Assembly: GCA_020636325.1 (NCBI GenBank)
Contig: JACJYC010000024.1
Span: 1 to 64,000 of the forward strand
DNA length: 64,000 bases
From: Lewinellaceae bacterium
Lineage (GTDB): Bacteria; Bacteroidota; Bacteroidia; Chitinophagales; Saprospiraceae
Direction of reading: 5' to 3'
Shown: piece by piece, positions 9,262-18,026 of the stretch
How positions within the stretch are numbered: position 1 is the first letter of the stretch
Layout: every line of letters begins with the position of its first letter
Made by a program: the position numbers and the translations under genes
Notes under the pieces: generated by a model
What the model saw: the letters and a program-made list of their open reading frames with translations, nothing else
Told to the model about the DNA's origin: nothing
Database searches by the model: none

Positions 9262-12090
9262 ATGAAAAGAAGAGATTTTCTCACCCACACCACACTGGCG
9301 GCATCCGGAGCGATGATCTGGCATCCCGCTTCCGGCGCTGCCTTGCCGGCCTTCAGCCGCGATCCGCTTGATGATTTGTTCACAGGGTTTCAGGACCCGC
9401 CGGGAAGCGCCCGCCTGTTCGTACGCTGGTGGTGGAACGGCAACCGCCTGAAAGCCGAAGAGATCCTGCGCGAACTGGATGTGATGAAAGCCGCGGGTAT
9501 CGGCGGGGTGGAGATCAACCCCATCGCCTTCCCGGGCGGCCCCGACGTGCCGGGGTACGAGCCCCTGACCATGTTCGAACCGAAATGGCTGGACATGCTG
9601 CAGGTCGCCCTTCAGGGAGCCAAAGCACGCGGCATTACCTGCGACATGATCGTGGGCTCCGGCTGGCCCTTCGGCGGCGAATTCCTGAAAAAGGACGACC
9701 AGACCCAAATGGTCACCATCGAAACCCTCGACCTGGAAGGCGGCAACAGCTACAGCTTCCGCGTCGACGAGCTGCTGGACAAGGTGAACCCCCATTTCCA
9801 CTCCGCCAACAAGTCGGTGTTCAAGGATATGGTAACGGTGCGACTGGTGCCGAAACACCCCGGCGAGTTTACGGCGGGCGCCGAATTGATCGACCGCATC
9901 CATAACGGCGTCCTTTCCTTTGAGGCGCCGGATGGGGATTTCGTACTGTACTACGTCGTAAAACTGACCGGATACATGGCCGTGATCAACGGCGCGCCCG
10001 GCGCCGCGGGGCCCGTATTGAACCATTACAGCAAACAGGCGACTGAGGATTATCTCAACCGGATCTCCGGCTTCATCACCGGCAAGGTCGGCCATATGGG
10101 CGACCATATCCGCGCCATGTTTTGCGACAGCATGGAGCTGGAAGGGGCCAACTGGAACGACGACCTCCCCGCCGAATTCGAAAAAAGACGCGGCTATTCC
10201 CTCTGGCCTTACCTGCCCTTCGTGTTGAAGAAAGTGGGCCATATGGGCAACCCGGTGGATGAGGAATACGGCGCCCGGTTTCCGGCAAAGGTGGTGGAAC
10301 GCCTCCGGCGGGTCGACCTGGACTATTACCGGACCCGGATCGAGTTGTTCAAGGAGCGGTTTATCGACACGTTCAACGACTGGTGCCATCGCAACGGCGT
10401 GAAATCCAGGATGCAGGCTTACGGCCGGGGCATGCACCCGCTCGAAGCCAGCATGGAGGTAGATATTCCGGAAAGCGAAACCTGGATGTTCAAGGAAGTC
10501 GGCCGGGAATACCCCGATACGGGCCTGGAGGGGCGGGCGCCCAGGATGTGCAACAAGTTTGTGTCGTCGGGTGCGGCGCTGGCCGGGAAGCGGGTGGTGA
10601 GTTGCGAGGAGATCACCAATACCGCCATGGCCTTCATGGCGACCCTCGAAAACATCAAGGTGGCCGGCGACCAGAGCAATATCTCAGGGGTTACCCATTC
10701 CATCCTGCACGGGTTCAATTATACCCCGCTGGAAGCGCCTTTCCCGGGTTGGATCCGGTACGGCGCCTTCTTCAACGAACGCAACACCTGGTGGCCCTAT
10801 TTCCGGCAGTGGTCGGATTACAAGGCCCGCCTTTCTTACCTGTTTCAAAACGCAACGCCCCGGGCCGACGTGGCCATCCTGCAACCGCTCACCGACCTTT
10901 GGCTGAAAATGGGGCCGCAGCGCGATCCGTTCCCGCAAAAATGGTACCCCGAATACCAGCACAACCTCTGGGAAGCGGTTCACCAGAACGGCGGCGGTTG
11001 CGACTATGTCAGCGAGAACATCATCCGGAAATCGACCTTCAGGGACGGCCGCATGTGGTTCAACGGCCGCAATTACCATACCGTCCTGCTCCCGGAGATC
11101 GAAACCCTGGACGCGGAGACGGCGCACGCCTTATCGACGTTCGCGGACCAGGGCGGCAGGGTCGTCTTCATCGGCAAAAAGCCGTTCCAGTCGCCGGCGT
11201 ACCAGAACCGCGAAGCCGCCGATGCCGGGATCAGCGGGATTATCGACGCCTTGATGAGCAAGGAACGGGTATCCCTTTACCCCGCACCCGACGGCGACCT
11301 CATTAAATGGTACGGCGAACTGCAGGATGAACTGGGCATCCGGCCCTATGTGAAATTGGACCGCACCGATAAATTCCTGAGCCAGGTGAGTTATCAGGTG
11401 GGGGAAAATACCCTGTTCTTTATCGCCAACAGCAGCCTGTCGGAACACTTGTCCATACAGGCCGAATGCCGGGTTGAGGGCCGGTTCTATCCCTGGATCT
11501 GGAACCCGGAAGACGGCACAAAACGGCGCTATCCGGCGGGCAAGGACGGCAAAACCATCCGGTTGGAGCTCCCGCGCGCGACTTCCCTGCTCATTGTGTT
11601 TGAAAAGGCGAAGGGTAAATCACCAAAGCCCGCCGAACCCGAAGGCAGCGGAATGCCCGTTGCAGGCCCCTGGACTTTGCACCTGAACCATATGAACGGC
11701 GACCGGCAGCAACTCGTCCTGGAAACCCTGCAGGATCTGGCAAAGGACGAACGGACCCGGCATTTCGCCGGCGAAGTGATCTACGAAAAGACCATCGTCG
11801 TGACCGATACCGGCCATACCCATATCGACCTGGGCGACGTGCAGGGCGTTTCCGAGCTCACCCTGAACGGCCAGAACCTGGGAACGCGCTGGTACGGCGC
11901 CCATGTTTACCCGGTTGGTAAAGTCCTGAAACCAGGCGAAAACAAGCTGTCCGTCAAGCTGACCACCATCACCGGCAATTACCTCAAAGGCCTGACCGAC
12001 AACCCCGTCGCCCAGGGTTGGACGGGGCACCAGGATTATTACCCGATGGGCGTGATGGGGCCGGTGCGGTTGATTCCCGGAGCGCATTAA
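9262..12090 (+). CDS. GH106-type alpha-L-rhamnosidase
   Basis: 942 residues with a Tat-like signal (KRRDFL followed by a hydrophobic stretch and SGAAL). The N-terminal catalytic region has RLFVRWWWNGNRL, GIGGVEINPIAF, GITCDMIVGSGWPFGG and MFCDSMELEG, typical of the GH106 rhamnosidase family. The C-terminal third contains beta-sandwich domains ending in a galactose-binding-like fold (HIDLGDVQGVSELTLNGQNLGTRW). It would release L-rhamnose from plant or algal polymers outside the cytoplasm. With the fucosidase and DUF1593 protein it makes a small deoxysugar-degrading group without visible transport genes. Confidence 0.9.
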   Translation: MKRRDFLTHTTLAASGAMIWHPASGAALPAFSRDPLDDLFTGFQDPPGSARLFVRWWWNGNRLKAEEILRELDVMKAAGIGGVEINPIAFPGGPDVPGYEPLTMFEPKWLDMLQVALQGAKARGITCDMIVGSGWPFGGEFLKKDDQTQMVTIETLDLEGGNSYSFRVDELLDKVNPHFHSANKSVFKDMVTVRLVPKHPGEFTAGAELIDRIHNGVLSFEAPDGDFVLYYVVKLTGYMAVINGAPGAAGPVLNHYSKQATEDYLNRISGFITGKVGHMGDHIRAMFCDSMELEGANWNDDLPAEFEKRRGYSLWPYLPFVLKKVGHMGNPVDEEYGARFPAKVVERLRRVDLDYYRTRIELFKERFIDTFNDWCHRNGVKSRMQAYGRGMHPLEASMEVDIPESETWMFKEVGREYPDTGLEGRAPRMCNKFVSSGAALAGKRVVSCEEITNTAMAFMATLENIKVAGDQSNISGVTHSILHGFNYTPLEAPFPGWIRYGAFFNERNTWWPYFRQWSDYKARLSYLFQNATPRADVAILQPLTDLWLKMGPQRDPFPQKWYPEYQHNLWEAVHQNGGGCDYVSENIIRKSTFRDGRMWFNGRNYHTVLLPEIETLDAETAHALSTFADQGGRVVFIGKKPFQSPAYQNREAADAGISGIIDALMSKERVSLYPAPDGDLIKWYGELQDELGIRPYVKLDRTDKFLSQVSYQVGENTLFFIANSSLSEHLSIQAECRVEGRFYPWIWNPEDGTKRRYPAGKDGKTIRLELPRATSLLIVFEKAKGKSPKPAEPEGSGMPVAGPWTLHLNHMNGDRQQLVLETLQDLAKDERTRHFAGEVIYEKTIVVTDTGHTHIDLGDVQGVSELTLNGQNLGTRWYGAHVYPVGKVLKPGENKLSVKLTTITGNYLKGLTDNPVAQGWTGHQDYYPMGVMGPVRLIPGAH

Positions 12091-12275
12091 AGTCCTATCT
12101 CGAAAAAAAAGCCTTTCCTTTTATCGCGTTCTCCGCAGAAAGCGGCATGAATGAGGCTTTTTCGATTTATGCGTATCCGACCTTCGTGCTGCTGGAACCC
12201 GACGGGAAGGTTGCCGGGATCTGGACCGGTTTTGAGGATGCGGTGAAGGAAATACTGTTGGCAAAACCGGATTGA
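12091..12275 (+). pseudogene. C-terminal fragment of a thioredoxin-like protein
   Basis: The frame after the rhamnosidase stop encodes a sequence with FPFIAFSAESGMNEAFSIYAYPTFVLLEPDGKV: the YPT cis-proline strand-turn and following GKV strand of a TlpA/thioredoxin fold. The N-terminal half, including any CxxC, is missing, and there is no plausible start codon for a full domain. It looks like a gene whose front was lost when the rhamnosidase end was joined here. Confidence 0.65.
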
Positions 12276-12340
12276 ATTGGATTTTGAACTGTTTCATCCA
12301 ATATTCGGTGCGTTGGGCTCCGGAACAATCCCGGCCTTGT

Positions 12341-12348
12341 TATATTTG
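12341..12348 (+). promoter_or_regulatory. Promoter -7 box
   Basis: TATATTTG, an exact TAnnTTTG, 17 bp before the start of the gene at 12366. A matching -33 TTTG at the usual spacing is not evident. Confidence 0.5.
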
Positions 12349-12365
12349 GCGAAAAAATCGCAGGA

Positions 12366-12752
12366 ATGAAAAAACTCTTGTCCGTTTTGGCCGCCGGCGC
12401 CTGGATCAGCCTCTCGGAATTCTTTCGGAATGAAATCCTGCTTAAATCTTACTGGACGGAACATTACAGCAAGCTGGGGCTGGATTTCCCCGACGATCCC
12501 GTAAACGGGGCTTTATGGGGATTATGGTCCTTCCTGTTTGCCGGCGCCATATTCGTCATGGCCCGCAAATTTTCCCTTATGCAGACGGCAATGCTCGCCT
12601 GGTTTGTCGGTTTTGTGCTGATGTGGGTGGTGATCGGCAATATGGGCGTACTGCCGTACAAGGTCCTCTACGCTGCCGTCCCGCTGAGCCTGCTGGAGGC
12701 CTTTGTCGCAGCATTTCTGGTGCATAAAATTTCCGGGAAACAGGTTAAATAA
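12366..12752 (+). CDS. Small integral membrane protein
   Basis: 128 residues with about four hydrophobic helices (~3-18, 45-65, 70-90, 97-120). No catalytic residues or recognised family. It lies 14 bp before the GTG of the next small exported protein and could be cotranscribed with the copper-related genes behind it. Confidence 0.6.
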   Translation: MKKLLSVLAAGAWISLSEFFRNEILLKSYWTEHYSKLGLDFPDDPVNGALWGLWSFLFAGAIFVMARKFSLMQTAMLAWFVGFVLMWVVIGNMGVLPYKVLYAAVPLSLLEAFVAAFLVHKISGKQVK

Positions 12753-12765
12753 CTATCTTCGCGCC

Positions 12766-13143
12766 GTGAAAAAGGCAGCCGTCATATCACTGGCCGTTTT
12801 GATAGCCTCCTTGAATTTCAAGGACCTGTTCACCTATCTGGAATTTTACCTCAACCGGGATTATATTGCCGGCAATCTCTGCATCAACCTGAACGATCCC
12901 GCTGCGATGTGCTACGGATCCTGTTTTCTGAAAAAGTCGCTAAAAGCCAATCAGGAACAGGAACAGAAATATCCCTTCGCTAAAAAGGAAGAGCGATCCA
13001 ATACCGTATACCTCCCGATCGCCAGATCCGCGCTCTGCAGCTTTTCTTCAGCTCAAAATCACACACAGATAACCGGTCACCCCGGATCCCTTTATTCATT
13101 TACTTACCTGACAGATATCTTTCACCCGCCCAGCCTGGGCTGA
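12766..13143 (+). CDS. Small Cys-containing exported protein
   Basis: 125 residues from a GTG start. TATCTTCG at 12754-12761, one mismatch from the Bacteroidota -7 box, lies just ahead, so the message may be nearly leaderless. After a hydrophobic N-terminus comes FYLNRDYIAGNLCINLNDPAAMCYGSCFLKKSLK, with three cysteines (C-x10-C-x3-C). Similar small proteins recur in Bacteroidota next to metal-uptake genes, as I recall; a metal-handling role is inferred from the following MbnP/MbnH-like pair. The Cys pattern suggests copper or zinc binding but is unproven. Confidence 0.6.
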   Translation: MKKAAVISLAVLIASLNFKDLFTYLEFYLNRDYIAGNLCINLNDPAAMCYGSCFLKKSLKANQEQEQKYPFAKKEERSNTVYLPIARSALCSFSSAQNHTQITGHPGSLYSFTYLTDIFHPPSLG

Positions 13144-13358
13144 ATCTCTTTCTTTGGATAATTCTGTTCCGCCGGATCTGAAAACATGCGCTTTTCAGGA
13201 TTCGGGGAGTACGCTTTTTATCATCAAACTGTCGTTGGGGCTATGTGCTCCCCGATTCCATGCGGGTATTCCGGAGCAGGATCCCTGAATCCGTTTCATT
13301 TCCCCGAACGACTCTATTGCGGAACTCGCTTTTCTCAATATTTAAACCATTTTTCAAA

Positions 13359-14216
13359 ATGAAAAAAGTTCTCTTTGCTCTTATTGCATTTTCCATTGCA
13401 TTCTCCATTTCATCCTGTAAAAAAGACGACCCGGCAGAAACCGGCCCAGGCGCTATTGATATCGAATTCGACAACATTGCCGTTGTTAACGGCATCCAGC
13501 GCCAATTGTCCCTGGTGACCCCGGGCAGCACCGATTATACCTACCAGAACGGCATGGGCCAGGATTTTAACATCAATCTGCTGCGTTATTACATCTCCGG
13601 CATCAAACTGGAAGGGCCCAACGGAGAGCTGTTTGAAGACCACGTCCATGTCGACGTATCCGGTACGGAAGGTATTTACCTGGTGGACGAAAGCGACCTG
13701 TCAACCGGGGTGATCAACCTGGAAAACGTACCAGCCGGCCAATACAACAAGATCACGTTTACGGTAGGCGTCGATGAGGACGGCGTTCAGGAAGGCGCCG
13801 CAGGAGGCGTACTCGATCCGGCCACCTGCCATATGTTCTGGAACTGGAACTCCGGCTATATCGCCGTCAAATTCGAAGGGCAATCACCGGTCTCCAACGG
13901 CGGCACTTCAGGCGGCGAAACCGTTGACGGAACCAGCCCGAACGGCATCGTCTACCACGTTGGCGGCTGGCGGGACATGCCCGGTACGGCCTTCGTCAAA
14001 AACAACAAGACCCTGACGTTCGATTTCGATACGAATGCCCGGGTTCAAAAAGGCCTGCAACCGCGCGTACACATGGTATTTGACGTGCTAAGCCTGTTCA
14101 AAGGCCAGAATATGATCGATTTCACCGGCAACCACAACGTCCACAAACCGACCGACGGCCAACCGGTGGCTGAAAATATTCCCGCCGCCTTTGCTTTTGA
14201 CCACGTGCACCAATAG
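13359..14216 (+). CDS. MbnP-like copper-binding lipoprotein
   Basis: 285 residues from the ATG at 13359; the in-frame upstream extension to 13245 lacks a signal. Lipobox SISSC (Cys20), so periplasmic or surface anchored. The mature part has the MbnP fold signatures: INLLRYYISGIKL, HVHVDVSG..GIYLVD, YNKITFTVGVDEDGV and CHMFWNWNSGYIAVKFEG. C-terminal histidines are PRVHMVFD and FDHVHQ. In methanotrophs MbnP binds copper after the partner MbnH oxidises one Trp to kynurenine; the Trp residues of FWNWNSGY are candidates. The partner gene follows 76 bp downstream. Confidence 0.88.
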   Translation: MKKVLFALIAFSIAFSISSCKKDDPAETGPGAIDIEFDNIAVVNGIQRQLSLVTPGSTDYTYQNGMGQDFNINLLRYYISGIKLEGPNGELFEDHVHVDVSGTEGIYLVDESDLSTGVINLENVPAGQYNKITFTVGVDEDGVQEGAAGGVLDPATCHMFWNWNSGYIAVKFEGQSPVSNGGTSGGETVDGTSPNGIVYHVGGWRDMPGTAFVKNNKTLTFDFDTNARVQKGLQPRVHMVFDVLSLFKGQNMIDFTGNHNVHKPTDGQPVAENIPAAFAFDHVHQ

Positions 14217-14292
14217 TTCGGCATACATCCCAAAAAACCAGCGATTGTTCAATCGGGAGGAGCCTTCAAGACTCCTCCCCAATTTCAGGTTT

Positions 14293-15312
14293 ATGAGAGT
14301 TCTTATTTTATCGGCAGCAGTCGGCATCCTGCTCGTTGCCTGCCAAAGGGACGATATATCAACCGGGAAAGACACCTATGCCCTGAACCGGCCGGATTAT
14401 TTCCCGGAAATCGCCTATCCGGTGGCGACAAACCCCATCACCCGCGCCGGCTTTGAGCTGGGCAAAAAACTGTTCAACGATCCCCGCCTTTCTCTCGACA
14501 ACAGCATAGCCTGCTCCAACTGTCACGTCAAAGCCGTGGCCTTTACCGACCCACAACACAACCCCAGCGTCGGCATTTTTGAACAATCGGGCTCCCGGAA
14601 CGCCCCGATGATCGCCAATATGGCTTTCCAAAGCGAATTCCTTTGGAACGGCGGCGTCTCTCACCTCGATTTTGTGCCTGTTTTTGCCATCGAAAATGAA
14701 AAGGAAATGGGCGAAACCCTGGCCGATGTCATCCGGAAACTGAACAGGACGGACGACTACCCGCCGCTGTTCAAGAAAGCTTTTCCCAAAATAGACACCA
14801 TCACGTCTCCATACATGCTCAAGGCCTTGTCGCAATACATGCTGCTCCTGGTATCCGATAATTCGAAGTACGATCAATCGGTCAGGGGCGAATTGCAGCT
14901 GACCGCCGAAGAAGCGGCCGGCCTGGACATTTTCAACCGGAAATGCGCGAATTGCCACTCGGGCGCCCTCTTTACCAACCACGATTTCCTGAATAACGGA
15001 CTCGACAGCGTTTTCGAAGACGAAGGCCGGGCACTGATCAGTGAAACCGACGACGACCTGGGAAAATTCAAAGTGCCGAGTTTGCGCAACGTGACCCTGA
15101 CAGCTCCCTATATGCACGACGGCCGGTTCAAAACCCTGCAGCAAGTGCTCGACCACTATCGCTCAGGGGTAAAGGATGCTCCGACACTGGCGCCGGAGTT
15201 GAAAAAAGACGGCCAATTGGGCATCGCCTTAACGGATGACGAAGTGGAAAAACTGATCCTTTTCCTGGAAACACTGACCGATTACGACTTTGTGTCCAAT
15301 CCGGTATTTTAA
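14293..15312 (+). CDS. MauG/MbnH-like di-haem cytochrome c peroxidase
   Basis: 339 residues from ATG 14293 (the upstream in-frame extension lacks a signal). Lipobox LLVAC (Cys17). Two haem c motifs: CSNCH (74-78) and CANCH (218-222). PSLRNVTLTAPYMHDGRFKTL is the standard C-terminal motif of bacterial cytochrome c peroxidases. As part of an MbnP/MbnH-type pair it would act in the periplasm, using peroxide to modify its MbnP partner rather than for simple peroxide removal. That role is inferred from gene order. No methanobactin peptide or its biosynthetic genes are visible. Confidence 0.9.
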   Translation: MRVLILSAAVGILLVACQRDDISTGKDTYALNRPDYFPEIAYPVATNPITRAGFELGKKLFNDPRLSLDNSIACSNCHVKAVAFTDPQHNPSVGIFEQSGSRNAPMIANMAFQSEFLWNGGVSHLDFVPVFAIENEKEMGETLADVIRKLNRTDDYPPLFKKAFPKIDTITSPYMLKALSQYMLLLVSDNSKYDQSVRGELQLTAEEAAGLDIFNRKCANCHSGALFTNHDFLNNGLDSVFEDEGRALISETDDDLGKFKVPSLRNVTLTAPYMHDGRFKTLQQVLDHYRSGVKDAPTLAPELKKDGQLGIALTDDEVEKLILFLETLTDYDFVSNPVF

Positions 15313-15459
15313 ACCCGGACAGTGCCGAACGAAAACAAGCGCCCGGTATCGCCGACGAAAAGCCCTGAATTTCAACCGCCCTGAATAGCTGCATCCTATC
15401 CAATAATTGCGGATATTGCACATCATTTCCCGGAGGGAAAGTCCCGGGAGGAAAAACGG

Positions 15460-16245
15460 ATGGACAAGGTAACCCTGAAGGAATGGGTAGGCGACGGCAA
15501 ACTGGAGCAGGCTTTCACCGCCATGCTCGACTATGGCAAAAGCCGGAAGGCCGTAGCCTGGTACAACGCCCTTTTGATCCAGTACAATCAATTCAAGGAA
15601 CTGGAGCAGGACGAGCTCGAAGGGGTCTTGTCCGACGACGAAGAGAACCTCGCCAGGAACCGGATTCTTTCGGCCACGCTGGCCCTCATCGATGACCTGC
15701 CGGCCGGGGAAAGAACGGAAGCGCCATATGAACCGCTGGCGGCTAAAGGCGGCAAAGCCCGCTGGCCGTTGTGGGCATTGGTGGGCGCCGTTGCGCTGAT
15801 TGGCCTTTACTTCGGGTATTCCAGGCTGGACCTGGCCGCCGCCAGATCCCCGTCAATGGAAACCGGCGGTGCCCGGGCCCTGCATTTTCCGGAGGGCAAT
15901 TCGCTGACCTTTATCTCCGCCGCCGGGGATGAGATCAAATACAGCCTGCTCAAAGGCGAGCTGACCGATCTGGGCGGCGGGACCCGGCAAGTGTCCTTCA
16001 GCATCCGCTGCGCTACCCGGGACGGTTACGGCGCCAATTTCTGGGACGACTCTTTCCGGCTTGAATTGGACGGCGGCGCCGACCTGCTCGCGCCCAACAG
16101 CGGCCTGAACGAGTTGGTCGCAAAAAACAGCTTCAAGGACGGCACCGTATCCTTTGCCGTAAACGGTTCGTTTTCCAATATGAAACTGGTGGTGATCAAC
16201 CCCTGGAACAAGGAAGAAATGCGCAAACTGGCCATTGGTTCCTGA
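15460..16245 (+). CDS. EAD11-like domain membrane protein
   Basis: 261 residues. Residues ~1-85 form an alpha-helical bundle starting LKEWVGDGKLEQAFTAML and ending GVLSDDEENLARNRILSATLALID. This pattern (LI..G..E.A...L, then QY..L......G.LS..E....R.RI) is that of effector-associated domain EAD11, an adaptor of bacterial conflict systems. One membrane helix follows (~104-124) and then a beta-rich C-terminal domain (140-261) outside the cytoplasm. The usual effector (protease, NTPase, caspase) is not fused here. Assignment is by pattern from memory. The AraC regulator starts 31 bp downstream. Confidence 0.6.
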   Translation: MDKVTLKEWVGDGKLEQAFTAMLDYGKSRKAVAWYNALLIQYNQFKELEQDELEGVLSDDEENLARNRILSATLALIDDLPAGERTEAPYEPLAAKGGKARWPLWALVGAVALIGLYFGYSRLDLAAARSPSMETGGARALHFPEGNSLTFISAAGDEIKYSLLKGELTDLGGGTRQVSFSIRCATRDGYGANFWDDSFRLELDGGADLLAPNSGLNELVAKNSFKDGTVSFAVNGSFSNMKLVVINPWNKEEMRKLAIGS

Positions 16246-16276
16246 TGGACCGAAACCAAAAACGACAGCATCCGAA

Positions 16277-16705
16277 ATGACCTGGTACAGCAGTCAACTC
16301 CAAATGATCCGGGAGCAGCATTATTTAAAAGCCCGGACCGTCGGCCACCTGGTGAAGGCCAAACAATTCATCGACGACCGCTATTGCGACCCGATCGACC
16401 TGAGGGTCATTGCCAGAGCCGCCTGCCTGTCCAGGTTCCACTTCACCCGGTTGTTCAAACACTGCTACGGCCGTACCCCGCATCAATACCTGACCGAAAA
16501 ACGCATCGGCCTGGCCAAAAAACTCCTGGCAGATGGCGCAACGGTTGCGGAAACCTGCTGCCGGATCGGCTTTGACAGTCCGAATTCATTTTCAGCCAAA
16601 TTCAGGCAATACACCGGCGCAAGCCCGTCAGAATACCGAAAAAAGCAATATTCAATAGGTCCGTCCGCAGAAAACGCCCCAATTTTGCCCCGAATCAAAT
16701 CATAA
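16277..16705 (+). CDS. AraC-family transcriptional regulator
   Basis: 142 residues from ATG 16277. Residues ~25-120 are a complete AraC double helix-turn-helix: AKQFIDDRYCDPIDLRVIA..ACLSRFHFTRLFK, then TPHQYLTEKRI and VAETCCRIGFDSPNSFSAKFRQYTGASPSEYR. There is no ligand-binding N-domain, as in the short SoxS/MarA-like group. It ends 3 bp before the VOC gene, which it may control or be cotranscribed with; AraC plus VOC pairs are common in Bacteroidota. Confidence 0.92.
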   Translation: MTWYSSQLQMIREQHYLKARTVGHLVKAKQFIDDRYCDPIDLRVIARAACLSRFHFTRLFKHCYGRTPHQYLTEKRIGLAKKLLADGATVAETCCRIGFDSPNSFSAKFRQYTGASPSEYRKKQYSIGPSAENAPILPRIKS

Positions 16706-16708
16706 GCA

Positions 16709-17095
16709 ATGAGGATCAGATTGATGAGCCTGCTGGTGGACGACCAGGAAAAAGCCCTGAAATTTTATACGGAAACGCTCGGTTTCGTCAAAAAGACGGA
16801 AGTCCCGATGGGCGAACACAAGTGGCTGACGGTCGTAGCCGCGGATGAACAGGACGGCGTAGAGCTCGTACTGGAACCCCTCGCCTTTCCTCCGGCCAAA
16901 ACCTTCCAGAAAGCCCTCTTCGACGCAGGCATCCCTCAAACGGCCTTCCAGGTGGACGATGTCGAAGAACAATACCGCCGCCTGCTCGATCTGGGCGTTT
17001 CCTTCAGCGTACAACCCACCGCAATGGGCCCCGTCAGGATCGCCGTACTCGACGATACCTGCGGGAATAATATTCAGCTATTCGAAATGTTGTGA
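16709..17095 (+). CDS. VOC family (glyoxalase-like) protein
   Basis: 128 residues, cytoplasmic. MRIRLMSLLVDDQEKALKFY is a canonical VOC start. EHKWLTVV, VELVLEPL, the FQVDDVEEQY second-module start and the final DDTCGNNIQLFEM complete a one-domain VOC protein of the size of lactoylglutathione-lyase-like proteins. Substrate unknown. Start lies 3 bp after the AraC stop. Confidence 0.9.
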   Translation: MRIRLMSLLVDDQEKALKFYTETLGFVKKTEVPMGEHKWLTVVAADEQDGVELVLEPLAFPPAKTFQKALFDAGIPQTAFQVDDVEEQYRRLLDLGVSFSVQPTAMGPVRIAVLDDTCGNNIQLFEML

Positions 17096-17299
17096 TTGGG
17101 AACCTGCATTTTGTTGCGGGCCGTCCAGTGCCGGAAAAGCCCGCAACAATTGCCGGTTGTGCAGGCGCACAAGATGCAAGCCGCTTCCGGATCGGAAACA
17201 GTGAATTACAACAAACACGGTGTGGAGCGTACCCCTGAAAAGCGACCTTGAGCGGGGTGGCCCACGGTTTCATTCGGATTGATGAACGATGCGCTCGGG

Positions 17300-17415
17300 T
17301 TATCTCTCCCTCTCATCCGCCGTAGCCTCAGGCGAAGGCGGGCTCTCACCCTCTCACCCTCTCATCCGCCGTAGCCTCAAGCGAAGGCGGGCTCTCACCC
17401 TCTCACCCTCTCTTC
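17300..17415 (-). repeat. Composite 3'-end array: hairpin modules plus CTCACCCT tract
   Basis: Two 25-bp hairpin modules (CCGCC...GGCGG, 17317-17341 and 17366-17390) form a 49-bp period, each followed by CTCACCCT octamers. The array touches the stop of the minus-strand VOC gene: read in that gene's direction it is (AGGGTGAG)n and the gene's own TGA belongs to the tract. The preceding 17096-17299 holds no gene that I can support. Confidence 0.8.
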
Positions 17416-17853
17416 TCACCCCCCATGCGTATAATTAAACATCCACCGGATCCCGAACCGGTCCAGGCACGTACCCCAGTAAGCGCCCCAGAACATATCC
17501 TGCGGCGGCATGCCGTTCGTGCCGCCTTCGGCAAGCGCTTTGTACAGCCGGTCGGTCTCTTCCCTGGAATCGGGCTCCAGGTTGATGGTGGTATTGTTGC
17601 CGACCACCAGCTTGTGGCCCATACTTTCCAGCATATCCGTACCCATGATCTGTACCCCGCCCAGGATGGGGAGCGCTACGTGCATGACCTTCTTACCGTC
17701 TTCCTCCGAAAACGGCGGCATGCCTTCATGCGGCGGAATATCCTTGTTGTACATGATGGGCGCCGAAAACTCCGTCCCGAACACGGACTTGTAGAAATTG
17801 AAGGCTTCTTCCGTGTTGCCCATGAAATTGAGGTAAATGGATACTTTTCCCAT
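17416..17853 (-). CDS. PhnB-like VOC family protein
   Basis: 145 residues from the start at 17853 (MGKVSIYLNFMGNTEEAFNFY); the 41 upstream in-frame residues are not conserved-looking. It is the same type as the protein at 949-1383: GTEFSAPIM, VMHVALPILGG, INLEPDSREE and FGIRWMFNYTHGG. Cytoplasmic, function unknown. CAAAGATG at 17886-17893 is CATCTTTG on the minus strand, one mismatch from a -7 box. Its C-terminal stop lies in the array described at 17300. Confidence 0.88.
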   Translation of the reverse strand: MGKVSIYLNFMGNTEEAFNFYKSVFGTEFSAPIMYNKDIPPHEGMPPFSEEDGKKVMHVALPILGGVQIMGTDMLESMGHKLVVGNNTTINLEPDSREETDRLYKALAEGGTNGMPPQDMFWGAYWGTCLDRFGIRWMFNYTHGG

Positions 17854-18026
17854 TTTTTGAATTTTATTAGGTGATTTGATGTTGCAAAGATGGAGGATTC
17901 CGGACAAGTGTGCGCAGTGCATAAACGACAAGTTGGGGGGGAAATTGCGTCGAATCAAAAAGTTGGATTTGCGCACGCCAAATTCACTGAGGATATAAAA
18001 AGCCTGATCAAACCGATCTTTAAACC

